Origin: Rufibacter radiotolerans
GTDB taxonomy: Bacteria > Bacteroidota > Bacteroidia > Cytophagales > Hymenobacteraceae
Reading direction: 5' to 3'
Assembly: GCF_001078055.1 (NCBI RefSeq)
Contig: NZ_CP010777.1
Coordinates: forward strand, 518,408 to 582,407
DNA: 64,000 bases
This document shows, piece by piece, positions 8,950-17,925 of the stretch. The notes beneath the pieces are model-generated. The model worked only from the letters and a program-made list of their open reading frames with translations. It was not told where the DNA came from and made no database searches. Numbering within the stretch: position 1 is the first letter of the stretch; the number at the start of each line of letters is the position of its first letter. Made by a program: the position numbers and the translations under genes.

Positions 8950-9876
8950 CTAATGCAGGGGTCTTCTTTTGACCATGCCGCCATCTGTGTCATCAATGCT
9001 CTGCTGAATTAAGAAGGCTTTGGGGTCAATGGCTTTTATCTCTTTCCGGAGGGCAGGTATCTCCAGACGGGTGACCACGGTGAAGATAATGTCAATGGCC
9101 AGGTTGTTATCGCCGCGTTTGCCAAAGCCTCTTTTGCCCTGGTAAATGGTCACGCCGCGGCCCAGTTTCTCAGTAATGGCTAGGCGTATCTCCTCGCTTT
9201 GGGCAGAGACAATGGTCACGCCGGTGTACTGCTCAATACCGTGCAACAGAAAGTCAATCATTTTAGAGGCCGCAAAGTACGTGAGGATAGAGTAAAGGGC
9301 TACCTCTACGCCCAGGAACACGGTGGCCAGGCAGAAGATGAAGATGTTAAGGATAAGGATCACGTCACTTACTTTGAGCAGGGGATAGTTCTTACTCACG
9401 AGTACGGCGGCAATCTCGGTGCCATCCAGCACGGCCCCGCCCCGCATGGCCAGCCCTATGCCCAGGCCAATGAACACCCCGCCAAAAATGGCCGTGAGCA
9501 TTTTGTCTGGGGTGACGTCTGGGAAGGAGACAAAGAGCAACACCAGGGAAAGACCTATAATGGCCAGCGAGCTTTTAATGGCGAACACGTGGCCCACGTA
9601 CCGGTACCCCATGAAAATGAACGGCAGGTTCAGGATCACGATCAACAGGGAAAGCGGTATCCCGAAGATATGGGTCAGCAACATGGAAATACCCGTTACG
9701 CCGCCGTCAATGAAGTGGCTGGAAAGCAGGAATCCCTTCAGGCCCATCCCCGCCGACAGTATCCCAAGCAAGATGAGGCTAATGTTCTTTGCCTCTGACC
9801 TCAGGTTTATTTTATTAGAAGAATGGGCTTTTGACCCAAGGCTTTTTGGGTAGTGGGGGGTAGATACGGGAATCAC
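8950..9876 (-). CDS. YitT family membrane protein
   Basis: 308 residues: a soluble lead of about 30 residues, five or so membrane helices (DUF161/YitT_membrane type), then a C-terminal DUF2179 domain of the GlnK-like fold containing ITEKLGRGVTIYQGKRG. Function is unknown for the family; a transporter role is often assumed. The start at 9876 is GTG; no in-frame ATG precedes the first membrane helix. Confidence 0.87.
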   Translation of the reverse strand: MIPVSTPHYPKSLGSKAHSSNKINLRSEAKNISLILLGILSAGMGLKGFLLSSHFIDGGVTGISMLLTHIFGIPLSLLIVILNLPFIFMGYRYVGHVFAIKSSLAIIGLSLVLLFVSFPDVTPDKMLTAIFGGVFIGLGIGLAMRGGAVLDGTEIAAVLVSKNYPLLKVSDVILILNIFIFCLATVFLGVEVALYSILTYFAASKMIDFLLHGIEQYTGVTIVSAQSEEIRLAITEKLGRGVTIYQGKRGFGKRGDNNLAIDIIFTVVTRLEIPALRKEIKAIDPKAFLIQQSIDDTDGGMVKRRPLH

Positions 9877-9997
9877 AAAGAAGGTTCAATTAGAAAAAGG
9901 CGTGCCCCAAGGGGGGTACAGACTTCATAAATTACTTAAAAACCAGAAAACGCGAAAGCTTTAATGCGCAAGGAAGCTGCTGCGGCTTTCATGAATG

Positions 9998-10046
9998 GAA
10001 AAAAGCCCTGTTCTGGTTCTGAGGCAGGAACTGAACAGGGCTTTCT
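9998..10046 (-). terminator. Rho-independent terminator
   Basis: AAAAAGCCCTGTTC / GAACAGGGCTTT hairpin with a long loop, just downstream of the lipocalin-like gene on the minus strand. Confidence 0.85.
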
Positions 10047-10059
10047 AAAGACATAAGGG

Positions 10060-10467
10060 TTATTGCAATTTCAACAGGCCAAAGGTCTGCTCTACTTTTT
10101 TGCCCTCTACCACCTTAGTGGTTTTCCAGTCTATATAGTTCTGGGTATTGCTGCTGGTGATCACCTTAATGCTCTGTGCCTGGTCAGACACGGCTACCTT
10201 TTGGGTTTTGGCGTCTACGGTATAACCCGTAGAGGTTCCGTCCTGGAACTTCAGCTTGTTTTTGGAGAAGGTCCAGTGGATGCTGCTGGTGGGGTACTCA
10301 ATGTCCTCTTTTTCCAGTTTGCCGGTTTGGTCCCACTGGCGGGTGGTAATCTCCCGCACTTCCCAGGTGCCTACCAGAATAGAGGCCAAAGAGCCCGGGG
10401 CAGACACCAAGCAGGTGAAGGAGGACAGCGCCAGTACAGTGACGAAAGCTAAAAGATATTTTTGCAT
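10060..10467 (-). CDS. Secreted lipocalin-like small protein
   Basis: 135 residues from the ATG at 10467, preferred over an upstream in-frame ATG because it puts the signal peptide MQKYLLAFVTVLALSSF at the N-terminus. The mature part has LVGTWEVREITTRQWD followed by alternating strands, the pattern of the lipocalin-like domains common in Bacteroidota. It is probably periplasmic or outer-membrane associated, with unknown ligand. Single-gene unit. Confidence 0.7.
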   Translation of the reverse strand: MQKYLLAFVTVLALSSFTCLVSAPGSLASILVGTWEVREITTRQWDQTGKLEKEDIEYPTSSIHWTFSKNKLKFQDGTSTGYTVDAKTQKVAVSDQAQSIKVITSSNTQNYIDWKTTKVVEGKKVEQTFGLLKLQ

Positions 10468-10858
10468 GGGTCTTATGAAATTATTTGGTAAATCAAGATC
10501 TAAAGAGCTGCGAACAACTGAGAAAACACGCCCCTTAGGTACGGGGAAACGTGTTGCCAAAATTAAGCATTATCAATGGTCTTTTTTCGCTCTGCTTTTC
10601 TTAAAAGGGTACGTTTTAGCAAAAGTCTTCTCAGAAACGCTGACATGTAAACAGCTAGTGCGCCGCAAATCAATCCCTTAAGGCTTAGTGCCACTATGTC
10701 ATTTATGCACACCGGTTATTACTGGCCAGTGTTACCTTTCTTAAAGACAATAAAGCTGAAATTAGTAAACCCCATATATGGCAAAGGAAATAATCAGGAA
10801 GATTTTAGGGTGAAGGTTTCTAATTTAATTGTTTCTTTAGGAAGATTAACGAACCCAA
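10468..10858. other. Intergenic region between divergent genes
   Basis: About 390 bases separating the lipocalin-like gene and the permease. A 68-codon frame on the plus strand (10478-10681) is basic but lacks other coding evidence. No convincing hairpin or promoter was identified. Confidence 0.5.
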
Positions 10859-12265
10859 ATGAGTACAACAAAAGAATTGAATAGGTCACTGGGCCTACGG
10901 CTGGTAGTGGTGGTGGTGATTGGTAACATCATAGGCTCTGGGGTATATAAGAAGGTGGCCCCCATGGCTGCCGAGCTGCACTCCCCCGGTTGGGTCTTGA
11001 TCTGCTGGGCCCTGGGCGGTCTCATTACCTTGTTTGGGGCCTTGAGCAATGCAGAGGTAGCCGGCCTGCTGGCAGACACCGGAGGTGAGTATGCCTATTA
11101 CAAACGCATCTACAACCGCTTCTTCGCCTTTATTTATGGATGGTCTTTGTTTACCGTCATCCAGACGGCAGGCATCTCGTCCTTGGCCTACGTGTTTGCG
11201 CAGTCACTGCACAGCATTGGGCCCATTCCAGAGGTGTTGCCCTCTTTGGCGCAGGTGAGCCTGGGCGGCGTGTTCTTTCCCTTCGCTGACCTCAATGTGA
11301 AACTCACTGCCATTTTGCTTATTGTGATCTTGACCTGGATCAACACCAGAGGCTTGATAGCCGGCACGGGCCTGAGCACGGGTATTCTGGTACTGGTGTT
11401 TGCCGGTATCTTCCTGATCATTTTCCTGGGCCTAAGCAGCCCGGAAGCAGATTGGAGCAGAAGCTTTGACCTGAAGACCACTTCCAATACCGCCGTCACT
11501 TTCAGTGGCGTCTTTGCCGCCATGCTGTCAGCGTTCTGGGCCTACCAGGGCTGGGCGGCCATTGGGTTTGTGGGCGGTGAGATCAAAGACCCGCACCGTA
11601 ACATCCCGCGCGGCATCACCATTGGGGTATTGACCGTGATCCTAATTTACCTGCTGGTGAACGCCACCTATCTGGCGGTGCTTCCTATTCCGGCCTTAGA
11701 AGAGGTGTACACGGCCGGCAATAAGATAGCCGCCATTGAAGCCGTGAAAAGTTTCTGGCAAACCGGAGGATTGTTTATTTCCGTCCTCATCCTGGTGACC
11801 ACCCTGGGGTGTACCAACGCCACTATTCTGGCAAGCTGCCGCACGTATTTCGCCATGGCGCGCGAAGGGCTGTTCTTCCGGAAGGCTTCCAGCCTGAATG
11901 AGGCGCAGGTGCCGGCAAACTCCTTGGTCTTCCAGTGTGTGTGGGCCTGTATTCTGGTGCTGTCCGGTACCTTTGACCAACTCACAGACATGATCATCTT
12001 CGCGGTCTTTATTTATTATGGGGCTACTACGCTAGGGGTGTTCATCCTGAGAAGGAAAATGCCAGACGCACCTCGTCCGTACAAAGTATGGGGCTATCCG
12101 GTGGTACCGGCCATTATGGTACTGTTCTGCATTGCCTTGTTCTTCAATACCATTATTGTACGGCCCCGTGAAGCCGGCATAGGCATGATCCTGATGCTGA
12201 CCGGAATTCCTATGTACTGGTGGTTCATGCGGAACGCTACCAAACAGAACCCTTCAGCCGAGTAA
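10859..12265 (+). CDS. APC-family amino acid permease
   Basis: 468 residues with about twelve membrane helices. The first helix contains the substrate-binding break of APC transporters, GNIIGSGVYKK (about residues 21-31). The order of helices and the ISSLAYVFAQ and GWAAIGFVGGEIKDPHRNIPRG motifs match the amino acid/polyamine/organocation superfamily. It probably imports or exchanges an amino acid across the inner membrane; the substrate cannot be read from the sequence. Single-gene unit. Confidence 0.88.
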   Translation: MSTTKELNRSLGLRLVVVVVIGNIIGSGVYKKVAPMAAELHSPGWVLICWALGGLITLFGALSNAEVAGLLADTGGEYAYYKRIYNRFFAFIYGWSLFTVIQTAGISSLAYVFAQSLHSIGPIPEVLPSLAQVSLGGVFFPFADLNVKLTAILLIVILTWINTRGLIAGTGLSTGILVLVFAGIFLIIFLGLSSPEADWSRSFDLKTTSNTAVTFSGVFAAMLSAFWAYQGWAAIGFVGGEIKDPHRNIPRGITIGVLTVILIYLLVNATYLAVLPIPALEEVYTAGNKIAAIEAVKSFWQTGGLFISVLILVTTLGCTNATILASCRTYFAMAREGLFFRKASSLNEAQVPANSLVFQCVWACILVLSGTFDQLTDMIIFAVFIYYGATTLGVFILRRKMPDAPRPYKVWGYPVVPAIMVLFCIALFFNTIIVRPREAGIGMILMLTGIPMYWWFMRNATKQNPSAE

Positions 12266-12299
12266 TAACCTGCCTTAGCCGGTTTTATGAATTAGCCGA

Positions 12300-12345
12300 G
12301 TCCTGTTTCAGGGCTGTTTTGCTCCAAACAGCCCTGAAACAGGAC
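12300..12345. repeat. Palindromic repeat family A, copy 6
   Basis: CCTGTTTCAGGGCTGTTTTG pairs with CAAACAGCCCTGAAACAGG, extended by GT/AC. It sits after the permease stop and could terminate it. The core differs from the consensus on both arms in a matched way (GTTTCAGGG / CCCTGAAAC). Confidence 0.85.
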
Positions 12346-12430
12346 CCGGCTTTTGCTACCTGAGCAACTGAATTCAAGTAAAAATGGAAGAAGGAAATCG
12401 GCTGGCCATTGTTTGAGAGACACCTTTCCC

Positions 12431-12465
12431 TTTTGGGCCTGTTTTCAGAATAACAGGCCCAAAAC
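12431..12465. repeat. Palindromic repeat family A, copy 7
   Basis: TTTTGGGCCTGTTTTC / AACAGGCCCAAAA with a small asymmetry at the centre. It is the second copy in the permease-secDF gap. Confidence 0.85.
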
Positions 12466-12520
12466 GCAGAGAAGATGAAATGCCGGGAAATTCCTTCAGG
12501 GTTTCAACAAAAATAAAGGG

Positions 12521-12558
12521 CATAAAAAAAGCCAGACCTAGGTCTGGCTTTTTTTATG
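12521..12558 (-). terminator. secDF terminator
   Basis: CATAAAAAAAGCCAGACC / GGTCTGGCTTTTTTTATG hairpin, near-symmetric, 15 bases past the secDF stop. The two family A copies share this 307-base gap. Confidence 0.9.
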
Positions 12559-12572
12559 AAATGGGGTTCTAC

Positions 12573-15557
12573 TTATTTAGAAGCCACTACCGGTTTTACC
12601 GCCACCAGTTTCTCTCTGTCAATTTTAGTGGTGTCCACTACAATTGGCGAGGCAATAAACAGGGTAGAGTAGGTACCGGTCAAAGAACCAATCAACATCG
12701 CGAAGGAGAAGCCTCTAAGGGTCTCACCACCAAAGATGAAGAGCACAATCACTACCAGTAATACCGTTAAGTTGGTGATGATGGTACGCCCGAAGGTGCT
12801 GTTCAACGCAGGGTTCACAATGTCACGGAACTTAGCGCGTGGGTTCTCATTGGTGTATTCCCTGATACGGTCAAATACTACCACGGTGTCATTGATAGAG
12901 TAACCAATAATGGTAAGAATAGAAGCGATGAATACCTGGTCCATCTCAAAAGAAAGCCCGAACAGGTTAGCAATAGTGAAGGCCGAGAACACGATCAAAA
13001 CGTCGTGGATCAAGGCTATTACCCCGCCCAAGCTGTACTGCCAGCGGCTGAAACGGAATGCCAGGTAGATGAAGATACCGGCAAAGGCCAGTAATACCGC
13101 CACAACAGCTGTCTTCTGAATGTCATCTGCCATGGTAGCACCCACCTTAGCGGAGCTAATAATGGTAGGGTTCTCTCCCTGGTATTGCTGCAAGCCCTGT
13201 ACCAACGCGTTTTTCACGTTTTCATCGGCTTCGGCAGACTCTTCCTGGGCCAGGTAACTGGTGGTTACCTTCAGGCGGTTAGAAGCACCGTAGGTTTTCA
13301 CCTCTGTACCAGCGCCTTTGAACTCATCATCCAGGGCAGAACGTACATCAGAAGCAGGAACGGCGTTTTTGAAGTCAACCACATAAGAACGGCCACCTCT
13401 AAAGTCTACGCCCAACGGCAATTCGCCTTTAATGAACACCGCCGCAATACCTACCAGAATAAAGATAGAGGAGAAGATGTAGGCTTTCTTACGGTTGCCC
13501 AGAATGTCAAACTTGATGTTCTTAAACCAGTTTTTAGATACGCTAGTTTCCAGAGACAGATTGTTGGCATTTTTACCGGAAGTCATCCACTCAATCAGTA
13601 AACGGGAGATATAAACCGCTGTAAAGAAAGAGGTAGCAATACCAATCATCAAGGTAATGGCAAACCCTTTCACCGGACCAGACCCGAAGAAGTACAGGAT
13701 GATACCCGCCAATAAGGTAGTCACGTTGGAGTCAAAAATGGAGCTGAACGCTTTGTCATATCCTTTCTTAATGGCTTCCTTCACGTTTAAGCCAAGGGCC
13801 ATTTCCTCTTTGATACGCTCAAAGATCAGTACGTTCGCATCCACAGACATACCCATGGTTAAAATCATACCGGCAATACCTGGTAAGGTAAGGGCCGTTC
13901 CAAATTGGGCTAATACCCCAATGATGAAGAAGATGTTGAAGAACAGGGCAATGTTAGCAATAAGGCCACCTTTGCTGTAATAGGCAAACATGAACAATAC
14001 TACCAGCACCATACCGGCAAGAGAAGAAAGCAAGCCTTGGTTGATGGCTTCCTGACCCAAAGACGGACCTACAATGGCCTCTTCCACAATACGGGTAGGG
14101 GCAGGCATTTTACCGGCCTTCAAGATGTTTGCCAAATCCTGGGCTTCTTCAATAGAGAAAGAACCAGAGATAGAAGAGTTTCCTCCGCTGATTTCGCTCT
14201 GTACCGTAGGGGCAGAGTATACATAGTTATCCAGAACGATAGCCACTTGGCGACCAATGTTGTCACCGGTCAGGCGCTGCCATTTCTTAGAACCGGCGGC
14301 GTTCATGCCCATGGTGATCTCAGGACGGCCAGACTGGTCATAATCCTGGCGGGCATCAGAGATGTACTCACCGGTCAAAGGCGCTTTGCCGTCACGGCCT
14401 CTTTTGATAGCATACAGTTCCAGGAACTCAGAACCGTCATTAGAGACAATTGGCTTCACGCCCCAAAGGAACTTAAGGTTCTGCGGGAAGATGGCTTTGA
14501 TCTCAGGAGTGTTGAACAGGGCGTTCACTCTGGCCGTGTCACGTACGTTGGTGCCTAAACCACCCGGAAGGGTAGTGAACAGACGGGCCAGCAGTGAGCT
14601 TTGGTTAGGGTTGATGGAGTCTTTCTTGGCAGCGGCGCTATCGGCGGGCTTGCTTAACTGGGCGGCCAGGGCCGAAGTGTCTTTGCCGGCGGCAGAAGTT
14701 AAGGAACTGGCAGAAGTGTCAGCGGCAGAGGCCAGGGAGGCAGAAGAAGTGCCTTTCAGTTTGTTGGCGGCTTCCTGTTTTACCAGGTAGTCATTCATCT
14801 GCGTGAAATAAGGACCATATTCTTCAATGTTCCATACTTCCCAGAACTCCAGGTTGGCAGTTCCCTGCAATAATTTACGAACCCGCTCTGGGTTGTCTAC
14901 ACCTGGCAACTCTATCTGGATGCGGTTAGTGCCTTTCAGATGCTGGATGTTGGGCTGGTTCACCCCGAATTTATCAATACGGGTACGCAGGATGTTGAAG
15001 GAACGAGCCACGGCGTCATTCACCTCACGGTTGATCTCTGCCAGAACCTCTTTGTCTGAGGAGTTGTAGCTCAGGCTACGGGTGGTGCTGTTGGCGAAGA
15101 TGGTAGCCAGTTTAGTGTTAGGCTGCAACTCCCGGAAAGAGCGATAGAACAGGTCTACAAAGTTCTCCTGGCTGTTAACCTGCAGTTTCTGCGCTCTGGC
15201 AATAGCCTGCTCAAACGCCGGGTCTTTGCGGTTGCCCGCCATGGCTCTGATGATCTCTACCGGAGAAATCTCCAGCGTTACGTGCATACCGCCTTTTAAG
15301 TCAAGGCCAAGGCCCAGTTCGCTTTCCTTTACCTGCTGGTAGGTGTACTCAGCACCAAGGAAGTTGAACACAGGGGCTTTCCAGACAGAGTCCAGGTAGC
15401 TTTGTTTTTTGTAGTGGTCTACATTGCCATTAGCATCAGTGGCAAACTGGGCAGCGTCTTTTTCAACGCCTCTGGAGACCAGGGAGAACGAGAGATAGTA
15501 CAGGCATAGCGCCGATACGATCACCGTCAGGAACAGAATAAATCCTTTGTTACGCAT
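12573..15557 (-). CDS. secDF: Fused protein translocase subunit SecDF
   Basis: 994 residues from the ATG at 15557, which places the first membrane helix (MRNKGFILFLTVIVSALCL-type) at the N-terminus; a start 16 codons earlier only adds a polar lead. SecD half: first helix, a large periplasmic domain with LGLDLKGGMHVTLE, an Ala/Ser-rich insert around 270-330, then five helices. SecF half, from about residue 690: a helix, LGVDFRGGRSYVVDF, and five more helices. SecDF uses the proton gradient to pull exported proteins through SecYEG. Fusion of the two subunits is normal in Bacteroidota. Confidence 0.96.
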   Translation of the reverse strand: MRNKGFILFLTVIVSALCLYYLSFSLVSRGVEKDAAQFATDANGNVDHYKKQSYLDSVWKAPVFNFLGAEYTYQQVKESELGLGLDLKGGMHVTLEISPVEIIRAMAGNRKDPAFEQAIARAQKLQVNSQENFVDLFYRSFRELQPNTKLATIFANSTTRSLSYNSSDKEVLAEINREVNDAVARSFNILRTRIDKFGVNQPNIQHLKGTNRIQIELPGVDNPERVRKLLQGTANLEFWEVWNIEEYGPYFTQMNDYLVKQEAANKLKGTSSASLASAADTSASSLTSAAGKDTSALAAQLSKPADSAAAKKDSINPNQSSLLARLFTTLPGGLGTNVRDTARVNALFNTPEIKAIFPQNLKFLWGVKPIVSNDGSEFLELYAIKRGRDGKAPLTGEYISDARQDYDQSGRPEITMGMNAAGSKKWQRLTGDNIGRQVAIVLDNYVYSAPTVQSEISGGNSSISGSFSIEEAQDLANILKAGKMPAPTRIVEEAIVGPSLGQEAINQGLLSSLAGMVLVVLFMFAYYSKGGLIANIALFFNIFFIIGVLAQFGTALTLPGIAGMILTMGMSVDANVLIFERIKEEMALGLNVKEAIKKGYDKAFSSIFDSNVTTLLAGIILYFFGSGPVKGFAITLMIGIATSFFTAVYISRLLIEWMTSGKNANNLSLETSVSKNWFKNIKFDILGNRKKAYIFSSIFILVGIAAVFIKGELPLGVDFRGGRSYVVDFKNAVPASDVRSALDDEFKGAGTEVKTYGASNRLKVTTSYLAQEESAEADENVKNALVQGLQQYQGENPTIISSAKVGATMADDIQKTAVVAVLLAFAGIFIYLAFRFSRWQYSLGGVIALIHDVLIVFSAFTIANLFGLSFEMDQVFIASILTIIGYSINDTVVVFDRIREYTNENPRAKFRDIVNPALNSTFGRTIITNLTVLLVVIVLFIFGGETLRGFSFAMLIGSLTGTYSTLFIASPIVVDTTKIDREKLVAVKPVVASK

Positions 15558-15733
15558 TGGTGAATAAGAAATAGATAAAGTTTGAAATGAATGGTTTGAA
15601 AGCAAGCAAAAGACTGGGTGCAGCTACGGCAGACCAATAACAGTCTGGTAGATAAGAAGATAAACCCAGAAAATTCAAGAGAGGAATCCCGGCAAAAGGC
15701 CTGAAATGAGCCTGTGGCTACCTGGAAAAGGCG

Positions 15734-16093
15734 CTAGGGAGCGTTGGGGGAAATAGGTTGCGTAGCCTGAAGCTGAAGGAAAAAGGTCCAGTACGGTACG
15801 CCTAAAGGCAATTTAACTACCTGGGGCGCAGGGGCCACAAAGGTGAGGGGCAAAAACGCCGCCGGTTCCGCCAACTGAATATCAGCCGCAGAGTTGGTGG
15901 CCTCAAAAGAGACTTTCTGCTTTAAGACAGAGGTATCTGCGTCACGGCCCAAGTGTTTTACCTCGGTTTGCTTGGCAGGGGCAACATGGGCATAGGCAGG
16001 AAGGGCCCGGTGGTTCACCGTAAGCACCAACAGCAAAGCAATGCTAGTGCAAAGCAGCCGCCAATTACGTTGTATGTAGTGCCCTTGTTTCAT
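15734..16093 (-). CDS. Secreted hypothetical protein (119 aa)
   Basis: Starts at ATG 16093, giving a basic lead and the hydrophobic stretch LLCTSIALLLVLTV, a likely signal peptide or anchor. The rest is low in structure, rich in Ala, Pro and Val, and ends TQPISPNAP. No domain is recognised. It follows udk on the same strand, separated by the udk terminator. Confidence 0.55.
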   Translation of the reverse strand: MKQGHYIQRNWRLLCTSIALLLVLTVNHRALPAYAHVAPAKQTEVKHLGRDADTSVLKQKVSFEATNSAADIQLAEPAAFLPLTFVAPAPQVVKLPLGVPYWTFFLQLQATQPISPNAP

Positions 16094-16130
16094 GTCTGTA
16101 AGCAAAGGTAGAAGATTCTTGAAATAAAAC

Positions 16131-16167
16131 AAAAGCCTCTGCTGGGGGTGAAACAGCAGAGGCTTTT
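16131..16167 (-). terminator. udk terminator
   Basis: AAAAGCCTCTGCTG / CAGCAGAGGCTTTT hairpin 25 bases after the udk stop on the minus strand. Confidence 0.9.
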
Positions 16168-16191
16168 AAGAAGTGCCCGTAAAGGGATAGA

Positions 16192-16815
16192 TTATTTTCC
16201 GGTTTTGGAATTGAGATACGTAACCAGCACCTCTAACCCGGTGTCAAAGTTATTGTTATTAGGGATAATCACATCAGCATCATACTTAAACGGTTTGATG
16301 TACTTTTCATAGGTAGGGGCCACGTGGTTAATGTAGCGGTACAGCACGTCATCCAGGTCATAGCCGCGTTCTACCTTGTCTCTGATGATTCGGCGCTGCA
16401 GCTTAATGTACTCCTTGGCATCAATGTACACTTTCAGGTCCAGGAGCTTGGCCACGGCCTCAAAGTAGAACACGAAGATTCCTTCCACCACCACAATAGG
16501 CGCCGGTTTGAACTCCAGCTGGCGCGGCACCACGTTGGGGTTGTTGAAGGTGTATTCTTTGCGGTGAACGGTTTCGCCCTGGCTTAGGCGCAGAATGTCC
16601 TGGGCGTAGGCCTCACTGTCAAAAGAGGTGGGCAGGTCAAAGTTGTGAATGCCTTTGTCGTCACGGTGCTGCTTGTCGCGGTCCAGGTAATAGTTGTCTT
16701 GAGATACGAGGCAGATGTCCTCGGGTGCATACGAAGCCAGTAGTCTGCTTAGGAATGTGGTTTTCCCTGAAGCGCTCCCTCCCGTAATTCCTACAATAAA
16801 TGGCTTTTGATGCAT
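16192..16815 (-). CDS. udk: Uridine kinase
   Basis: Phosphorylates uridine and cytidine to the monophosphates in pyrimidine salvage. 207 residues with the P-loop GGSASGKT at residues 12-19, the SQDNYYLD substrate loop, the Walker B-like VVVEGIF, and the lid segment RRIIRDKVERGYDLDDV. Length and order match the uridine kinase/phosphoribulokinase family. It has its own terminator and lies 76 bases downstream of rdgB. Confidence 0.95.
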   Translation of the reverse strand: MHQKPFIVGITGGSASGKTTFLSRLLASYAPEDICLVSQDNYYLDRDKQHRDDKGIHNFDLPTSFDSEAYAQDILRLSQGETVHRKEYTFNNPNVVPRQLEFKPAPIVVVEGIFVFYFEAVAKLLDLKVYIDAKEYIKLQRRIIRDKVERGYDLDDVLYRYINHVAPTYEKYIKPFKYDADVIIPNNNNFDTGLEVLVTYLNSKTGK

Positions 16816-16891
16816 AAATACGTATGGTTTACGGGATGCAAAATTAGCCTTTTGTGCGCACGCTGCCTAATGCCTTAGAAAAGAATTTTCA

Positions 16892-17488
16892 TCAGGTGCC
16901 GGTTTGCACGTACCGGTGGTGCAGAAAAGAGACCAGTTGCTGCACGGCCCGGCCCCGGTGGCTGATTTCGTTTTTCTCCTGGCTGCTCATCTGGGCAAAG
17001 GTGCGGTCATGGCCCTCCGGTACAAAAATAGGGTCGTAACTGAAGCCTTTGTCGCCGCGTGGTTCTTCTATGATGTGCCCTTCCACCACGCCGTTGAACA
17101 GGTGCTGCTCGCCCTCCTCCAGAATAAGCGCAATACAGGTCCTGAACCGGGCCTTGCGGCTGGCCTGGCCTTTCAGTTTGTCTAAAACTTTTTGCATATT
17201 GGCCTGGTTGTCACGGGCCGGGCCGGCGTAGCGCGCTGAATACACACCTGGCTCATTGTCAAGGGCCTCTACCTCCAGCCCGGTGTCATCTGCAAAGCAA
17301 AGCACCTGGTACTTTTCCCAGACATAGGAGGCCTTCTGGAGCGCGTTGCCTTCCAGGGTGTCCTGTTCTTCTTTCAGTTCCTCGTGGCACCCAATGTCCT
17401 CCAGGCTGATGAGTTCAAACGGGTCTCCCAGCAATTGCTGGATCTCCTGTATTTTATGGGCGTTGTTAGAGGCGAAGCAGATTTTCAT
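16892..17488 (-). CDS. rdgB: Non-canonical purine NTP pyrophosphatase (RdgB/HAM1)
   Basis: Hydrolyses dITP, ITP and XTP to monophosphates, keeping deaminated purines out of DNA and RNA. 198 residues from the ATG at 17488, which gives the family N-terminus MKICFASNNAHKIQEI; a longer upstream extension lacks similarity. Further motifs are CFADDTGLEVEAL, GVYSARYAG, GDKGFSYDPIFVP and SHRGRA. Same strand as udk. Confidence 0.95.
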   Translation of the reverse strand: MKICFASNNAHKIQEIQQLLGDPFELISLEDIGCHEELKEEQDTLEGNALQKASYVWEKYQVLCFADDTGLEVEALDNEPGVYSARYAGPARDNQANMQKVLDKLKGQASRKARFRTCIALILEEGEQHLFNGVVEGHIIEEPRGDKGFSYDPIFVPEGHDRTFAQMSSQEKNEISHRGRAVQQLVSFLHHRYVQTGT

Positions 17489-17709
17489 GGAGTATAGGCT
17501 AGGTAAGTAAGCAACGGCAATGATACTACCTGGCGCCGGTAGTTCAAACGCCGTAATTTGTCTTGTTTTACGGAGCAGGGCCAGAAAATATGCGAAACCA
17601 GAAAAAGATTCCGTTTTAGCCCAGGAGCACAGAGGCAGAAATGTTTGGCATTTCCTCATGCTAATCTTAACTCTGCGGGGTTTTTAATAGGTGGTCAGGC
17701 TTTTTGATG

Positions 17710-17717
17710 TAATTTTG
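17710..17717 (+). promoter_or_regulatory. Candidate -7 element for the mla operon
   Basis: TAATTTTG matches TAnnTTTG; no TTG at the ideal distance upstream. It lies about 210 bases before mlaE. Confidence 0.35.
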
Positions 17718-17775
17718 CCGCAGCATTTTCTGGGCGCGGTGGCCGGCGGGTCAAAAACCTTGCGGGCCGGGTCCC

Positions 17776-17811
17776 GTTTCAGAGCTGTTTTCCGGAAAAC
17801 AGGCTTAAAAC
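17776..17811. repeat. Palindromic repeat family A, copy 8
   Basis: GTTTCAGAGCTGTTTTCC / GGAAAACAGGCTTAAAAC, with mismatches in the outer arms. It lies in the putative leader of the mla operon. Confidence 0.8.
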
Positions 17812-17925
17812 AGAAAAGACCGGTAAACCCGGGAAAGCAGGCATTCCGGGCCTTTTTGGCAGGATCTCACCCCTGCGTTTCATCCTGAAAGGGGAGAGGC
17901 CGCAGGTGATTTATAAAGAGGATAG

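Larger units (their letters stand above)
17489..17925. other. Divergent intergenic region between rdgB and mlaE
   Basis: About 440 bases. It contains a TAATTTTG -7-like element (17710-17717) and a family A palindrome (17776-17811) between that element and mlaE. No gene was found. If the promoter is real, the Mla transcript would carry the palindrome in its leader. Confidence 0.55.

Noticed and set aside
10478-10681. 68-codon basic open frame on the plus strand in the permease upstream gap
   Set aside because: No ribosome site, no recognisable family, and it begins inside the divergent gene's leader; composition looks like non-coding sequence read by chance.
10696-10884. 62-codon open frame just before the permease
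   Set aside because: It overlaps the permease start and has no conserved features; an artefact of the AT-rich leader.
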